From contig NZ_JAIDEN010000057.1 in assembly GCF_029054785.1 (NCBI RefSeq), positions 1-14,065 on the forward strand: a DNA stretch of 14,065 nucleotides. The letters are read 5' to 3'. The notes under the pieces are model-generated. The model saw only the letters and a program-made list of their open reading frames with translations. It did no database searches and was not told the DNA's origin. The translations under genes were made by a program, and so were the position numbers. Below are positions 6,725 through 14,065 of this stretch, one piece after another (the stretch's first letter is position 1; each line of letters starts with the position of its first letter). The DNA comes from Duncaniella sp. GTDB taxonomy: Bacteria > Bacteroidota > Bacteroidia > Bacteroidales > Muribaculaceae.

Positions 6725-6784
6725 AAAAAAGTTATGAAACCGTCCGCTGAAAAACATTCCGGCTTCGGTTCCATAACTTTTTTT
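6725..6784 (-). terminator. Intrinsic terminator of the gyrA-TPR operon
   Basis: The arms 6725-6742 and 6766-6783 form an 18-bp stem with one A/C mismatch and a 23-base loop. On the minus strand the stem starts 27 bases past the TPR stop and ends in a run of six Ts. The A-run at the other end makes the element look bidirectional. It separates the gyrA-TPR unit from the DUF1599 unit, so the latter needs its own promoter; I could not find a clear TAnnTTTG box for it. Confidence 0.8.
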
Positions 6785-6810
6785 ATTGCGTAATCCGGCT
6801 TTCAGCTTGA

Positions 6811-8037
6811 TTACTGGCCGAGGAGGCCTTCGACACGCAGCAGGTTGTCGCCGTCGTTCAGAACATAGTAGATGTTCTTGAGATAACGGAGAGCATCGGT
6901 CTGCTCGTTGTCAATCTGATAAGCCTTTTCAAGATACTTGACAGCTTCGACAAGGAGGGGACGCATTGTCTCGTAGTTGTACTTGTTGTACTCGTTCTGA
7001 GACATGTTTGCGGCAGCCTGGTCAAGAGCATCGTATTCCTGCACGAGCATACGGCCATAGTAGAGGTTGGTGAAAGCGTTTTCGCTGTCAAGCTCTACGG
7101 CTTTCTTGTAGGCGCTCTTAGCTGCGACTGTGTCGTTCTGCTGTTCTTTGAGCACACCGAGTGACAGGTAGTAGGTTCCGTTGTCGGGATCTGCCGCAAT
7201 CGCATTGTTGAGCATGCTGGTAGCCTTCTCATATTCCTTGCGTTCGATGTAGCTGTTGACCAGACGCTGGAGGAATGCGGGGTTCGAGGTTCCGAACTTG
7301 TCAAAAGCGAGCTGTGAATAGCGGAGCTTGCGGTCCTCGTCGTTCATCTGATAGGCTACGCTGAAAGCATAGTCATAGGCTGCGGGTTCGTCATAGCCGA
7401 CTGTGAGCAGACGGTCAAACGATTCAGCCGACTTGTCGAGCATTTCGGCCTGCCATGCGGCGAGAGCGCGGTTATATTCGATCTGAGAAGCAGTCGAGTC
7501 GGGAAGTGCGGCGGGAGCGCTCTTGCCGAAACGGGGATTCGCGGGAATAGCGAGATAGTCGGAGAAAGCCTCGTATGCCTTGCCGAATTCGCGTGATTCC
7601 CAGAAAGCGGCACCGGCGTTGAGGAAGTCATTTGCATGACCGGTGATCTGGCTGGCGATATCCTTTGAGAGTTTGGTCTTCACTTTGCCCTTTGCGTCAA
7701 CGACAGTGTCGCAGTCAAGTGCCTTAAGACCATAGTTATATCCGTCAAGAAGAGCGTTGCCCATGTCGACAAGGCTGACGTCCTGTCCAATGGTCTTCTT
7801 GGCAAAGAGATCGTCATAGAGTTTGAAGCCGGCTTTTCCGGGAATCCAGTAAGTGTTGGCTTCTTTATCAGTTTCAGGATTAGAAAAGGCGGGAGTAATT
7901 GCCTGCAATGCCTTCTGATAAGCGGCATAAGTAGAAGCATTCTTAAACTCCTTTTCAGCTTCCTTTACCACGGCTACCTGAGCTGTCATTGAGGAGGCAG
8001 CGAGCAACCCAACGGTTAAGACGCAGATTTTTTTCAT
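6811..8037 (-). CDS. Exported tetratricopeptide-repeat protein
   Basis: The 408-residue protein begins with a typical signal peptide (MKK, hydrophobic stretch 5-14, likely cleavage near SMTA-QVA at 19-20). There is no lipobox cysteine, so a soluble periplasmic location is likely. The body is helical. Clear TPR units occupy about 253-285 (RKEYEKATSMLNNAIAADPDN) and 287-319 (NDTVAAKSAYKKAVELDSEN). Less regular repeats occur at about 135-165, 187-245 and 362-395. TPRs are protein-protein interaction scaffolds; the partner is unknown. It starts 30 bases after the gyrA stop and is followed by a strong terminator, so it is almost certainly co-transcribed with gyrA. This gyrA-TPR adjacency is, as I recall, common in Bacteroidales, but it says little about function. 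Confidence 0.9.
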   Translation of the reverse strand: MKKICVLTVGLLAASSMTAQVAVVKEAEKEFKNASTYAAYQKALQAITPAFSNPETDKEANTYWIPGKAGFKLYDDLFAKKTIGQDVSLVDMGNALLDGYNYGLKALDCDTVVDAKGKVKTKLSKDIASQITGHANDFLNAGAAFWESREFGKAYEAFSDYLAIPANPRFGKSAPAALPDSTASQIEYNRALAAWQAEMLDKSAESFDRLLTVGYDEPAAYDYAFSVAYQMNDEDRKLRYSQLAFDKFGTSNPAFLQRLVNSYIERKEYEKATSMLNNAIAADPDNGTYYLSLGVLKEQQNDTVAAKSAYKKAVELDSENAFTNLYYGRMLVQEYDALDQAAANMSQNEYNKYNYETMRPLLVEAVKYLEKAYQIDNEQTDALRYLKNIYYVLNDGDNLLRVEGLLGQ

Positions 8038-8067
8038 AATAGAATGTTGATATTAGTAGATTAATGA

Positions 8068-10695
8068 TTATTCTTCGCTGTCTTCGGCGATCTCATCATC
8101 AAGGTCGTCCTCTTCAATGACCTCTTCGGCGCTTTCGGCTTCAAGGAGTTCGGCCTCGGTCATTTCAGGAGCCACGTCCTGAGCTTCGACTTCTTCGACT
8201 TCCTCTTCAGGATCCGAATCCACGCAGCAGACAGAAGCGATCGTGTCATTGCGCTTGTCGAGGTTGATGATGCGCACTCCCTGGGTCGCACGGCCCTGCT
8301 GACGGATGTCGGCCACATGGAGGCGGAGGGTGATGCCGCTCTTGTTGATGATGACAAGGTCATTTTCGTCGTTGACACTCTCGATGGCCACGAGCGCGCC
8401 GGTCTTTTCAGTGATGTTCATTGTCCGGACACCCTTGCCGCCTCGGTTGGTGACACGGTAGACGGGTACTTTCTCGCTCTCGCCGGCCTCGTTGGTGACG
8501 GTGGTGTCAAGCGGTGTGCGCTTGCCGTAGCCGCGTTCGCTGAGCACCATGACATCATTGGTTGTGTCGGCGGGCATGCAGATCATGCCTACAACTTCAT
8601 CGTCGTCGCCGTCAAGAGTCATGCCGCGTACACCGGCTGACATTCGGCCCATCTCGCGCACCTTGTTTTCAGGGAAGCGGATGGCACGGCCATTGCGGTT
8701 GGCCAGGAGGATTTCGCTGTTGCCGTCGGTCATCTCGACTGCGAGAAGTTCGTCGCCTTCGCGGATGATGATCGCGTTGACACCCTTGGCACGCGGACGT
8801 GAGTAGGCCTCAAGACGGGTCTTCTTGATGACACCCTTCTTGGTCGCAAACACGAGGTTGTGGGTGTTGACGAATTCAGAGTCGCCAAGCGACTTGGTGC
8901 AGATGAAGGCCTTGACGCAGTCGTCAGGCTCGATGTTGAGCATGTTCTGGATCGCGCGGCCCTTCGAATTCTTCGCTCCTTCGGGGATCTCGTAGACCTT
9001 AAGCCAGTAGCAGCGGCCTTTCTGAGTGAAGAAGAGCATCGAATTGTGCATCGAAGCGGGATAGATGTGCTCGATGAAGTCTTCGTTGCGTGTGTCGGAA
9101 CCTTTTGCGCCGACACCGCCGCGGTTCTGCGCACGGAATTCGCTGAGCTGGGTGCGTTTGATATAGCCGAGATGCGAGATGGTGATGATCATGTCGTCAT
9201 CGGCATAGAAGTCCTCGGCGTTGAAATCGCCGGCGGTATAGTCGATTTCCGTGCGGCGGGCATCGCTGTAACGGTCGCGGATTTCAAGCAGTTCGCTCTT
9301 GATCAGCTCACGGCAGGTGGCATCGTCTGACAGGATGAGTTCCAGACGGGCGATTTCCTGTTCGAGAGCTTCATATTCGTTGCGGAGCTTGTCCTGCTCC
9401 AGACCGGTCAGCTGACGCAGGCGCATCTCGACGATGGCAGCTGTCTGCGGATCTGTCAGGCCGAAGCGGTCACGCAGGGCGTCACGTGCGCTCTGGGTGT
9501 CGGAAGCGGCGCGGATGATGCGGATGACCTCGTCGATGTTCTGCGACGCGATGATCAGGCCTTCGAGGATATGTGCGCGCTCCTGGGCTTTGTTAAGCTC
9601 GAATTTGGTACGGCGGATGACGACCTCATGTCTGTGGGCCACGAATTCCGAGATCAGATCCTTCAGATTGAGGGTCTTCGGGCGTCCGTTGACCAGCGCC
9701 ACGTTGTTGACGCTGAACGAGGCCTGCATCTGGGTCATCTTGTAGAGCTTGTTGAGCACCACGTTTGCGTTGGCGTCGCTCTTGAGCTTGATGACGATGC
9801 GCATACCTTTATAATTACTCTCGTCGTTGATGTCGGCGATTCCGTCGAGTTTCTTATCGGTGACAAGAGTTGCGATATAGGCGATGAGTTCCGCCTTGTT
9901 GACACCGTAGGGGATCTCGGTGACAATGATGTTTTCGTGGTTGTCCTCGACCTCGATTTCAGCCTTTGAGCGGATCACGATGCGTCCGCGGCCTGTCTCA
10001 TAGGCTTCCTTGACACCGTTGTAGCCGTAGATTGTACCGCCTGTGGGGAAGTCCGGGGCGGGGATGTAGTGCATCAGGCCTTCGATGTCGATTTCGGGGT
10101 TGTCGATATAGGCCACACAGGCGTTGATCGACTCTCCGAGGTTGTGGGTCGGCATATTTGTTGCCATGCCGACAGCGATGCCGGAGGCACCGTTGACGAG
10201 AAGATTCGGGAAACGTGTTGGAAGCACCACCGGCTCCTTGCGGGAGTTGTCGTAGTTCGGCTGGAAGTCCACGGTGTCGCTGTCGATGTCGGCAAGCATT
10301 TCTTCGCCGAGCTTTTCGAGGCGCACCTCGGTGTAACGCATGGCAGCCGCGCCGTCACCGTCGACCGAACCGAAGTTTCCGTGACCGTCGACAAGGGTGT
10401 AGCGCATGGCCCAGGGCTGCGCGAGGCGCACCACAGTGCCATAGATGGAGGAGTCGCCGTGCGGATGGTACTTACCCATGACCTCGCCGACGCAGTTGGC
10501 CGACTTCTTGTGCGGTCGGTCGGAAGTGTTGCCCATCTCGTTCATTCCGTAGAGCACACGGCGGTGCACCGGTTTGAGACCGTCGCGCACATCTGGAAGC
10601 GCACGCGACACGATCACCGACATCGAATAGTCGATGTAGGCGCTCTTCATCTCGTTTTCTATGTTTATTTTTATTATACGATCTTCTTCAATCAT
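8068..10695 (-). CDS. gyrA: DNA gyrase subunit A
   Basis: GyrA is the DNA-breaking subunit of gyrase, which introduces negative supercoils. The 875-residue protein has the N-terminal SRALPDVRDGLKPVHRR block (29-46) and the quinolone region HPHGDSSIYG (77-86). The catalytic Tyr121 lies in AAMRYTEVRL. A coiled-coil/tower region and a C-terminal beta-pinwheel follow. The GyrA box at 523-529 reads QNRGGVG instead of QRRGGKG; a second box-like TNRGGKG is at 749-755. The protein ends in a strongly acidic tail (about 826-875). I chose the ATG at 10695, giving MIEEDRIIKINIENEMKSAY. The frame extends upstream only to a TTG that falls inside a -7 box. The GyrA box, the pinwheel and the acidic tail favour GyrA over ParC. 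Confidence 0.97.
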   Translation of the reverse strand: MIEEDRIIKINIENEMKSAYIDYSMSVIVSRALPDVRDGLKPVHRRVLYGMNEMGNTSDRPHKKSANCVGEVMGKYHPHGDSSIYGTVVRLAQPWAMRYTLVDGHGNFGSVDGDGAAAMRYTEVRLEKLGEEMLADIDSDTVDFQPNYDNSRKEPVVLPTRFPNLLVNGASGIAVGMATNMPTHNLGESINACVAYIDNPEIDIEGLMHYIPAPDFPTGGTIYGYNGVKEAYETGRGRIVIRSKAEIEVEDNHENIIVTEIPYGVNKAELIAYIATLVTDKKLDGIADINDESNYKGMRIVIKLKSDANANVVLNKLYKMTQMQASFSVNNVALVNGRPKTLNLKDLISEFVAHRHEVVIRRTKFELNKAQERAHILEGLIIASQNIDEVIRIIRAASDTQSARDALRDRFGLTDPQTAAIVEMRLRQLTGLEQDKLRNEYEALEQEIARLELILSDDATCRELIKSELLEIRDRYSDARRTEIDYTAGDFNAEDFYADDDMIITISHLGYIKRTQLSEFRAQNRGGVGAKGSDTRNEDFIEHIYPASMHNSMLFFTQKGRCYWLKVYEIPEGAKNSKGRAIQNMLNIEPDDCVKAFICTKSLGDSEFVNTHNLVFATKKGVIKKTRLEAYSRPRAKGVNAIIIREGDELLAVEMTDGNSEILLANRNGRAIRFPENKVREMGRMSAGVRGMTLDGDDDEVVGMICMPADTTNDVMVLSERGYGKRTPLDTTVTNEAGESEKVPVYRVTNRGGKGVRTMNITEKTGALVAIESVNDENDLVIINKSGITLRLHVADIRQQGRATQGVRIINLDKRNDTIASVCCVDSDPEEEVEEVEAQDVAPEMTEAELLEAESAEEVIEEDDLDDEIAEDSEE

Positions 10696-10734
10696 AAGTT
10701 TTGAAGGGGTGTTTAAAAACAAGTATTTTCCCCA

Positions 10735-10742
10735 CAAAGGTA
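10735..10742 (-). promoter_or_regulatory. Likely -7 box of gyrA
   Basis: On the minus strand TACCTTTG matches TAnnTTTG exactly, 39 bases before the chosen gyrA ATG. The only upstream TTTG (10755-10758) is 12 bases away, too close for the usual -33 spacing, so the -33 element is unclear. The box overlaps the TTG that would start an extended gyrA frame, which argues against that longer start. Confidence 0.55.
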
Positions 10743-10763
10743 AGAATTATTTTGCAAAAATCG

Positions 10764-10771
10764 TATCTTTG
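10764..10771 (+). promoter_or_regulatory. Possible -7 box for clpC
   Basis: TATCTTTG is a perfect TAnnTTTG on the plus strand in the divergent gyrA/clpC spacer. If used, it would give a leader of about 180 bases before clpC. No -33 TTTG is seen at the right spacing. Confidence 0.4.
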
Positions 10772-10830
10772 CCGATCAAGAATCGTTTTTTAATTGTTAT
10801 TATGATAACACTGGCGAGCGTTTGCGAAGT

Positions 10831-10847
10831 TTGGCACAATTTTTGTA
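10831..10847 (+). promoter_or_regulatory. Sigma-54-like -24/-12 element upstream of clpC
   Basis: TTGGCAC, five bases, then TTGTA closely resembles the sigma-54 (RpoN) consensus TTGGCAC-N5-TTGCA, with one mismatch: T for C in the -12 GC pair. The GG at 10833-10834 and the -12 dinucleotide at 10845-10846 have the required 10-base separation. Transcription would start near 10858, about 100 bases before the clpC ATG. The -12 mismatch weakens the case. Confidence 0.4.
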
Positions 10848-10958
10848 GTGTCAATCAATGTCAGTGGCAATTTCCGCTTCAACAATTAAGGGACAGCTGA
10901 CACACCACACCCCTCTTTCATCTCTTTCATCACTTATATAAAGAAAGGTATATTTCAG

Positions 10959-13577
10959 ATGGACACTGTTTATTCTCAAAAATTCAAGGAGATCATCAGC
11001 GACTCTCCAAAACAGGCGGCCCGACACAACTCCCGTTATGTCATGCCTGAACACCTGCTTCTGTCGCTCCTCTCCGATATGGAAGGCGAGCCGGCACGAC
11101 TTGTGGACCGCGCCGCCAAGGGGGCTTCGGCCTATGAACTGCGGGAAAACCTCGACAAGGCTCTTTTCAATGCCGCTACCGATGCAGGCTATCAGGGCAC
11201 TGTCGGGATTTCCGATGTCAGCCTCAGTGACCTGACAGGACGCATCGTCAAACTGAGCGTCCTTGAAGCCAGGATGCTGAAAAGCAACGAGGTCGACGCG
11301 GCCCATCTGCTTCTGGCGATATTCCACAATTCCGATGCCCAGAACTCGGAGTTCATGACAGCTTTCCACCGGGCCGGAATCACATACGAGGCCATCTACC
11401 GCCTGCTGGCTGCCGAATCAGATCTGACAGCGCCCCTCAACGCCGACTTCACCGAGGACGACGAGGATGACGAGATGCCTCCGCGCTCATCCGCTCCCCA
11501 GGGCAGCGGCAACCCCTCGCCGGCCGGAAAGCGCCAGAGCGCGGCAACCGCACAGCGCCGAGGCAACGACACTCCGGTTCTTGACAAATATGGCAATGAC
11601 ATGACTCTCGCCGCCGAGGAAAACAGGCTTGACCCGGTGGTCGGTCGCGACGTGGAGATCGAACGCCTCGCCCAGATCCTCAGCCGCCGCAAGAAGAACA
11701 ATCCCGTGCTCATCGGCGAGCCGGGAGTAGGCAAGTCGGCGATTGTCGAAGGCCTGGCTCTCCGCATCGTCCAGCGCAAGGTATCGCGCATCCTCTTCGG
11801 CAAAAGGGTTGTCTCGCTGGACATGGCCTCGATTGTCGCAGGCACCAAGTACCGCGGCCAGTTCGAGGAGCGCATCAAGGCTATCCTCGATGAGCTGTCG
11901 AAAAACAAGGACATCATCCTTTTCATCGACGAGCTCCACACCATTGTCGGCGCAGGCAATGCAGCCGGTTCGATGGATGCGGCCAACCTGCTCAAGCCGG
12001 CGCTCGCCCGCGGCGAGATCCAGTGTATCGGCGCGACGACCCTCGACGAATACCGCAAGAATATCGAGAATGACGGTGCTCTCGAACGCCGTTTCCAGAA
12101 GGTCATGGTCGAGCCGACCACTGCCGAGGAGACGCGCATCATCCTTGACAACATCAAGGACAAATACGAGGAACACCACAATGTCACCTATACCCCCGAC
12201 GCTCTTGATGCCTGCGTGCAGCTGACCGAGCGCTACGTTTCCGACCGCAATTTCCCTGACAAGGCAATCGACGCAATGGACGAGGCCGGAAGCCGCGTCC
12301 ATGTCACCAACATCGCCGTCCCCAAGGAGATCGAGCAGCTTGAACAGCAGATCGAGGAGATGGCGGCTCAGAAACTCCGCGCCGCACAGTCGCAGAATTT
12401 CGAGAAAGCGGCCTCATACCGCGATCAGGAACAGCAGCTCAAGGCCACTCTCGAAGAGTCGAAGGCCCGCTGGGAAGAGCAGCTCAGCTCGATGCGCGAG
12501 ACTGTCGACGCCGATAAGGTTGCCGAGGTAGTCGCTATGATGACCGGTGTGCCGGTTCAGCGCATAGCCCAGGCCGAGGGCAAGCGTCTCAAGGAGATGA
12601 GTCCTACGCTCAAGGGTTTCATCATCGGTCAGGATCCGGCCATCGAGAAGGTTGTCAAGGCCATCCAGCGCAACCGGATAGGACTCAAAGATCCCAAGAA
12701 ACCGATCGGCACTTTCCTCTTCCTCGGCCCGACCGGTGTCGGAAAGACTCACCTCGCCAAGAAGCTCGCGGAATACATGTTTGACTCGGCTGACACGCTC
12801 ATCCGCATCGACATGAGCGAATACATGGAAAAATTCACCGTCTCCCGCCTCGTGGGAGCGCCTCCGGGATATGTCGGATACGAGGAGGGCGGACAGCTCA
12901 CCGAAAAGGTGCGCCGCCACCCCTACTCCATCGTCCTGCTCGACGAGATCGAGAAGGCCCACCCCGATGTGTTCAATCTCCTGCTGCAAGTGATGGACGA
13001 AGGTCGCCTGACCGATTCGCTCGGCCGCCGCATCGACTTCAAGAACACCATCATCATCATGACCTCCAACATCGGTTCGCGCCAGCTCAAGGACTTCGGC
13101 AGCGGCATCGGATTCGCTTCGCCTGCCACAAGCGACAAGGATTACAGCCAGGGTGTCCTGCGCAAGGCCCTCAACAAGGCTTTTGCGCCTGAATTCCTCA
13201 ACCGTATCGACGATGTGATCATGTTTGACCCTCTGTCAAAGGAGGCTATCTTCAAGATCATCGATATCGAGCTTGCGGGCTTCAACAAGCGTGTGAAAGA
13301 GTTGGGCTATACCCTGACCATCACCGATGAGGCCAAGAATTTCATTGCCGAGAAGGGCTACGATGCCAATTATGGCGCCCGCCCGCTGAAACGCTCCATC
13401 CAGAAGTATCTCGAAGACAAACTGGCCGAGCTTATCATTGACGCTACGGTTTCTGTGGGCGATGAAATTTATGTCGCCTACCATCCAGGGGCCGAGGAGC
13501 TTGACATTGAGATCCGGAAGGCTGCACCGGCACCCGCCGACAGCGCGACAACATCCGAAAGTGAAATGAACGCGTAA
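10959..13577 (+). CDS. clpC: ATP-dependent Clp protease ATP-binding subunit, ClpC-type
   Basis: This 872-residue Hsp100 unfoldase would thread substrates into the ClpP protease. The N-terminal Clp repeat domain (about 1-150) is followed by an acidic, Ser/Pro-rich linker (about 160-205). AAA+ domain 1 has Walker A GEPGVGKS (253-260) and Walker B LFIDE (321-325). AAA+ domain 2 has Walker A GPTGVGKT (590-597) and Walker B VLLDE (659-663). Between them lies a short coiled segment with a UVR-like stretch (about 472-500, QNFEKAASYRDQEQQLK), as in ClpC and unlike the long ClpB middle domain. The IGF tripeptide (717-719) after the TSNIGS motif fits the ClpP-docking loop. The C-terminal tail is Ala/Ser/Glu rich. 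AAAGG 12 bases before the ATG is a possible weak ribosome site. The gene is monocistronic here and ends at a strong terminator. Confidence 0.95.
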   Translation: MDTVYSQKFKEIISDSPKQAARHNSRYVMPEHLLLSLLSDMEGEPARLVDRAAKGASAYELRENLDKALFNAATDAGYQGTVGISDVSLSDLTGRIVKLSVLEARMLKSNEVDAAHLLLAIFHNSDAQNSEFMTAFHRAGITYEAIYRLLAAESDLTAPLNADFTEDDEDDEMPPRSSAPQGSGNPSPAGKRQSAATAQRRGNDTPVLDKYGNDMTLAAEENRLDPVVGRDVEIERLAQILSRRKKNNPVLIGEPGVGKSAIVEGLALRIVQRKVSRILFGKRVVSLDMASIVAGTKYRGQFEERIKAILDELSKNKDIILFIDELHTIVGAGNAAGSMDAANLLKPALARGEIQCIGATTLDEYRKNIENDGALERRFQKVMVEPTTAEETRIILDNIKDKYEEHHNVTYTPDALDACVQLTERYVSDRNFPDKAIDAMDEAGSRVHVTNIAVPKEIEQLEQQIEEMAAQKLRAAQSQNFEKAASYRDQEQQLKATLEESKARWEEQLSSMRETVDADKVAEVVAMMTGVPVQRIAQAEGKRLKEMSPTLKGFIIGQDPAIEKVVKAIQRNRIGLKDPKKPIGTFLFLGPTGVGKTHLAKKLAEYMFDSADTLIRIDMSEYMEKFTVSRLVGAPPGYVGYEEGGQLTEKVRRHPYSIVLLDEIEKAHPDVFNLLLQVMDEGRLTDSLGRRIDFKNTIIIMTSNIGSRQLKDFGSGIGFASPATSDKDYSQGVLRKALNKAFAPEFLNRIDDVIMFDPLSKEAIFKIIDIELAGFNKRVKELGYTLTITDEAKNFIAEKGYDANYGARPLKRSIQKYLEDKLAELIIDATVSVGDEIYVAYHPGAEELDIEIRKAAPAPADSATTSESEMNA

Positions 13578-13602
13578 AAAGCAGCCGGATAAACCGAATA
13601 TG

Positions 13603-13654
13603 AGCGCCGTAGGTGTGATATTGTTTCGCACCTACGGCGCTATTTTTATTTTTT
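13603..13654 (+). terminator. Rho-independent terminator of clpC
   Basis: AGCGCCGTAGGTG (13603-13615) and CACCTACGGCGCT (13629-13641) form a perfect 13-bp GC-rich stem, which a wobble pair and one more G-C pair can extend. The stem is followed directly by ATTTTTATTTTTT. It lies 25 bases past the clpC stop and is a textbook intrinsic terminator. Confidence 0.93.
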
Positions 13655-13655
13655 C

Positions 13656-13664
13656 GGGGGGGGG
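13656..13664. repeat. G9 homopolymer tract
   Basis: Nine consecutive Gs directly follow the T-rich tail of the clpC terminator. Tracts of this length are prone to slippage. No coding frame crosses this one, so an effect on protein phase variation is unlikely. Confidence 0.85.
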
Positions 13665-13708
13665 TGGAACCACAGCTGCGGACTCCTACGGAGCCCTTGC
13701 AGTGGCCT

Positions 13709-13917
13709 GGATTCTACCCGCCGCTAACGCGGCTTTACCTGATAAGATTCGGCCCCACGATCGCTGATGACTTTCTACTGCGGTCCGGATTCGCCACACC
13801 GCTAACGCGGTTTGCCTGAAACGCGATCACCTCAGAATCAACCATCTAAAGAACTGACAAACAGCGTTAGCGATGGGGAGAATCAGGCCAAAATCAGGCA
13901 AGCCGCGTTTGCGGTGA
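13709..13917. repeat. Dispersed CCGC-NNNN-GCGG hairpin repeats (two inverted, one degenerate, one direct copy)
   Basis: Two copies share one layout. GGATTC, six bases, CCGCTAACGCGG (13721-13732 and 13799-13810), then a short T-rich stretch and CCTGA. Both have the same six-base gap. A degenerate copy (CAGCGTTAGCGATG, 13862-13875) and a variant in the opposite orientation (CCGCGTTTGCGG, 13903-13914, preceded by CAGGCAAG) follow. Each core is a 4-bp GC stem around a 4-base loop. No convincing gene occupies this stretch; the nearest gene is clpC. Confidence 0.8.
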
Positions 13918-13931
13918 AAAAGCAACCGCCT

Positions 13932-14065
13932 GAGGGGCAGGCAAGCCGCGTTAGCGGTGAAAACCAACAGCCGTCTGAGGGGCAGGCGAGCCGCGTTAGC
14001 GGTGAAAACCAACAGCCGTCTGAGGGGCAGGCGAGCCGCGTTAGCGGTGAAAACCAACAGCCGTC
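13932..14065. repeat. 45-bp tandem repeat array, cut by the window end
   Basis: Three near-identical units of 45 bases lie at 13932-13976, 13977-14021 and 14022-14065, the last one base short at the window edge. The units differ at only one position I can see (CAGGCA versus CAGGCG). Each holds CCGCGTTAGCGG (13946, 13991, 14036) followed by TGAAAACCAACAGCCGTCT. A related 43-base unit precedes the array. Because 45 is a multiple of three, some frames stay open through the array, but no start signal or family supports a gene. The array probably continues beyond the window. Confidence 0.9.

Noticed and set aside
6671..6757. Upstream ATG for the DUF1599 gene at 6757
   Set aside because: The extra 29 residues are unlike the family and are encoded in the terminator and AT-rich leader.
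8068..10695. Assignment as ParC (topoisomerase IV)
   Set aside because: A GyrA-box-like sequence, a full beta-pinwheel and an acidic C-terminal tail point to GyrA.
10696..10737. Upstream extension of gyrA to a TTG codon
   Set aside because: The added residues are unlike GyrA N-termini and the TTG lies within a -7 promoter box; the ATG at 10695 gives a standard start.
10851..11369. Minus-strand open frame across the clpC start
   Set aside because: It lies opposite the conserved ClpC N-terminal domain and has no recognisable features.
10959..13577. Assignment as ClpB disaggregase
   Set aside because: The long ClpB middle coiled coil is missing, a UVR-like short segment is present, and an IGF loop for ClpP docking is visible.
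13682..13705. ACTCCTACGG resembles a conserved 16S rRNA stretch
   Set aside because: The match stops after about ten bases and nothing around it looks like rRNA.
13827..14057. A 76-codon minus-strand open frame with a repeated VFTANAARLPLRRLL unit
   Set aside because: It exists because the repeat period of 45 is a multiple of three. Other frames stay open for the same reason, there is no promoter or start context, and the repeats are built on a hairpin core.
13932..14065. Possible CRISPR array
   Set aside because: The whole 45-base unit repeats without unique spacers, and no cas genes are present.

Overview
The window looks like chromosomal DNA from a member of the Bacteroidales, most likely a Muribaculaceae-like gut commensal. 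Three things point there. The gene families are typical of the order: gyrA followed by a secreted TPR protein, a double-DUF1599 protein beside a DoxX/BT_3928-type membrane protein, and an NhaA with a long hydrophilic insert. Several gene starts are preceded by Bacteroidetes-type -7 boxes (TAnnTTTG). Shine-Dalgarno sequences are weak or absent. The family assignment is an inference from general appearance, not from a marker gene.

Layout. Bases 1-148 hold a small hairpin and a promoter. Then come two + strand genes that overlap by ATGA: a YjbQ/UPF0047 protein and an acyltransferase-3 membrane protein (149-1641). A 161-base convergent spacer with strong hairpins separates them from a long run of minus-strand genes. 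In transcription order these are gyrA and a TPR protein (one likely operon, ended by a strong terminator at about 6725-6784), then a double-DUF1599 protein, a DoxX/MauE-like protein and nhaA, and then pgk behind its own promoters. A 263-base divergent spacer separates gyrA from clpC on the + strand. clpC ends at a textbook rho-independent terminator (13603-13654). The last 400 bases carry no convincing gene. They hold a G9 tract and a family of CCGC-NNNN-GCGG hairpin repeats, first as two dispersed inverted copies and then as a 45-base tandem array that runs off the window.

Function. Most of the genes are housekeeping: DNA supercoiling (GyrA), glycolysis (Pgk), Na+/H+ homeostasis (NhaA) and protein quality control (ClpC). 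The less understood parts are the DUF1599-DoxX pair, which overlap by 44 bases, and several non-coding elements. These elements are an 18-bp perfect hairpin ending two bases before the nhaA start codon, a sigma-54-like -24/-12 element upstream of clpC, a perfect 28-bp palindrome between nhaA and pgk, and the terminal repeat array. I did not find a clearly new multi-gene system. The regulatory and repeat structures are the best candidates for something undescribed.
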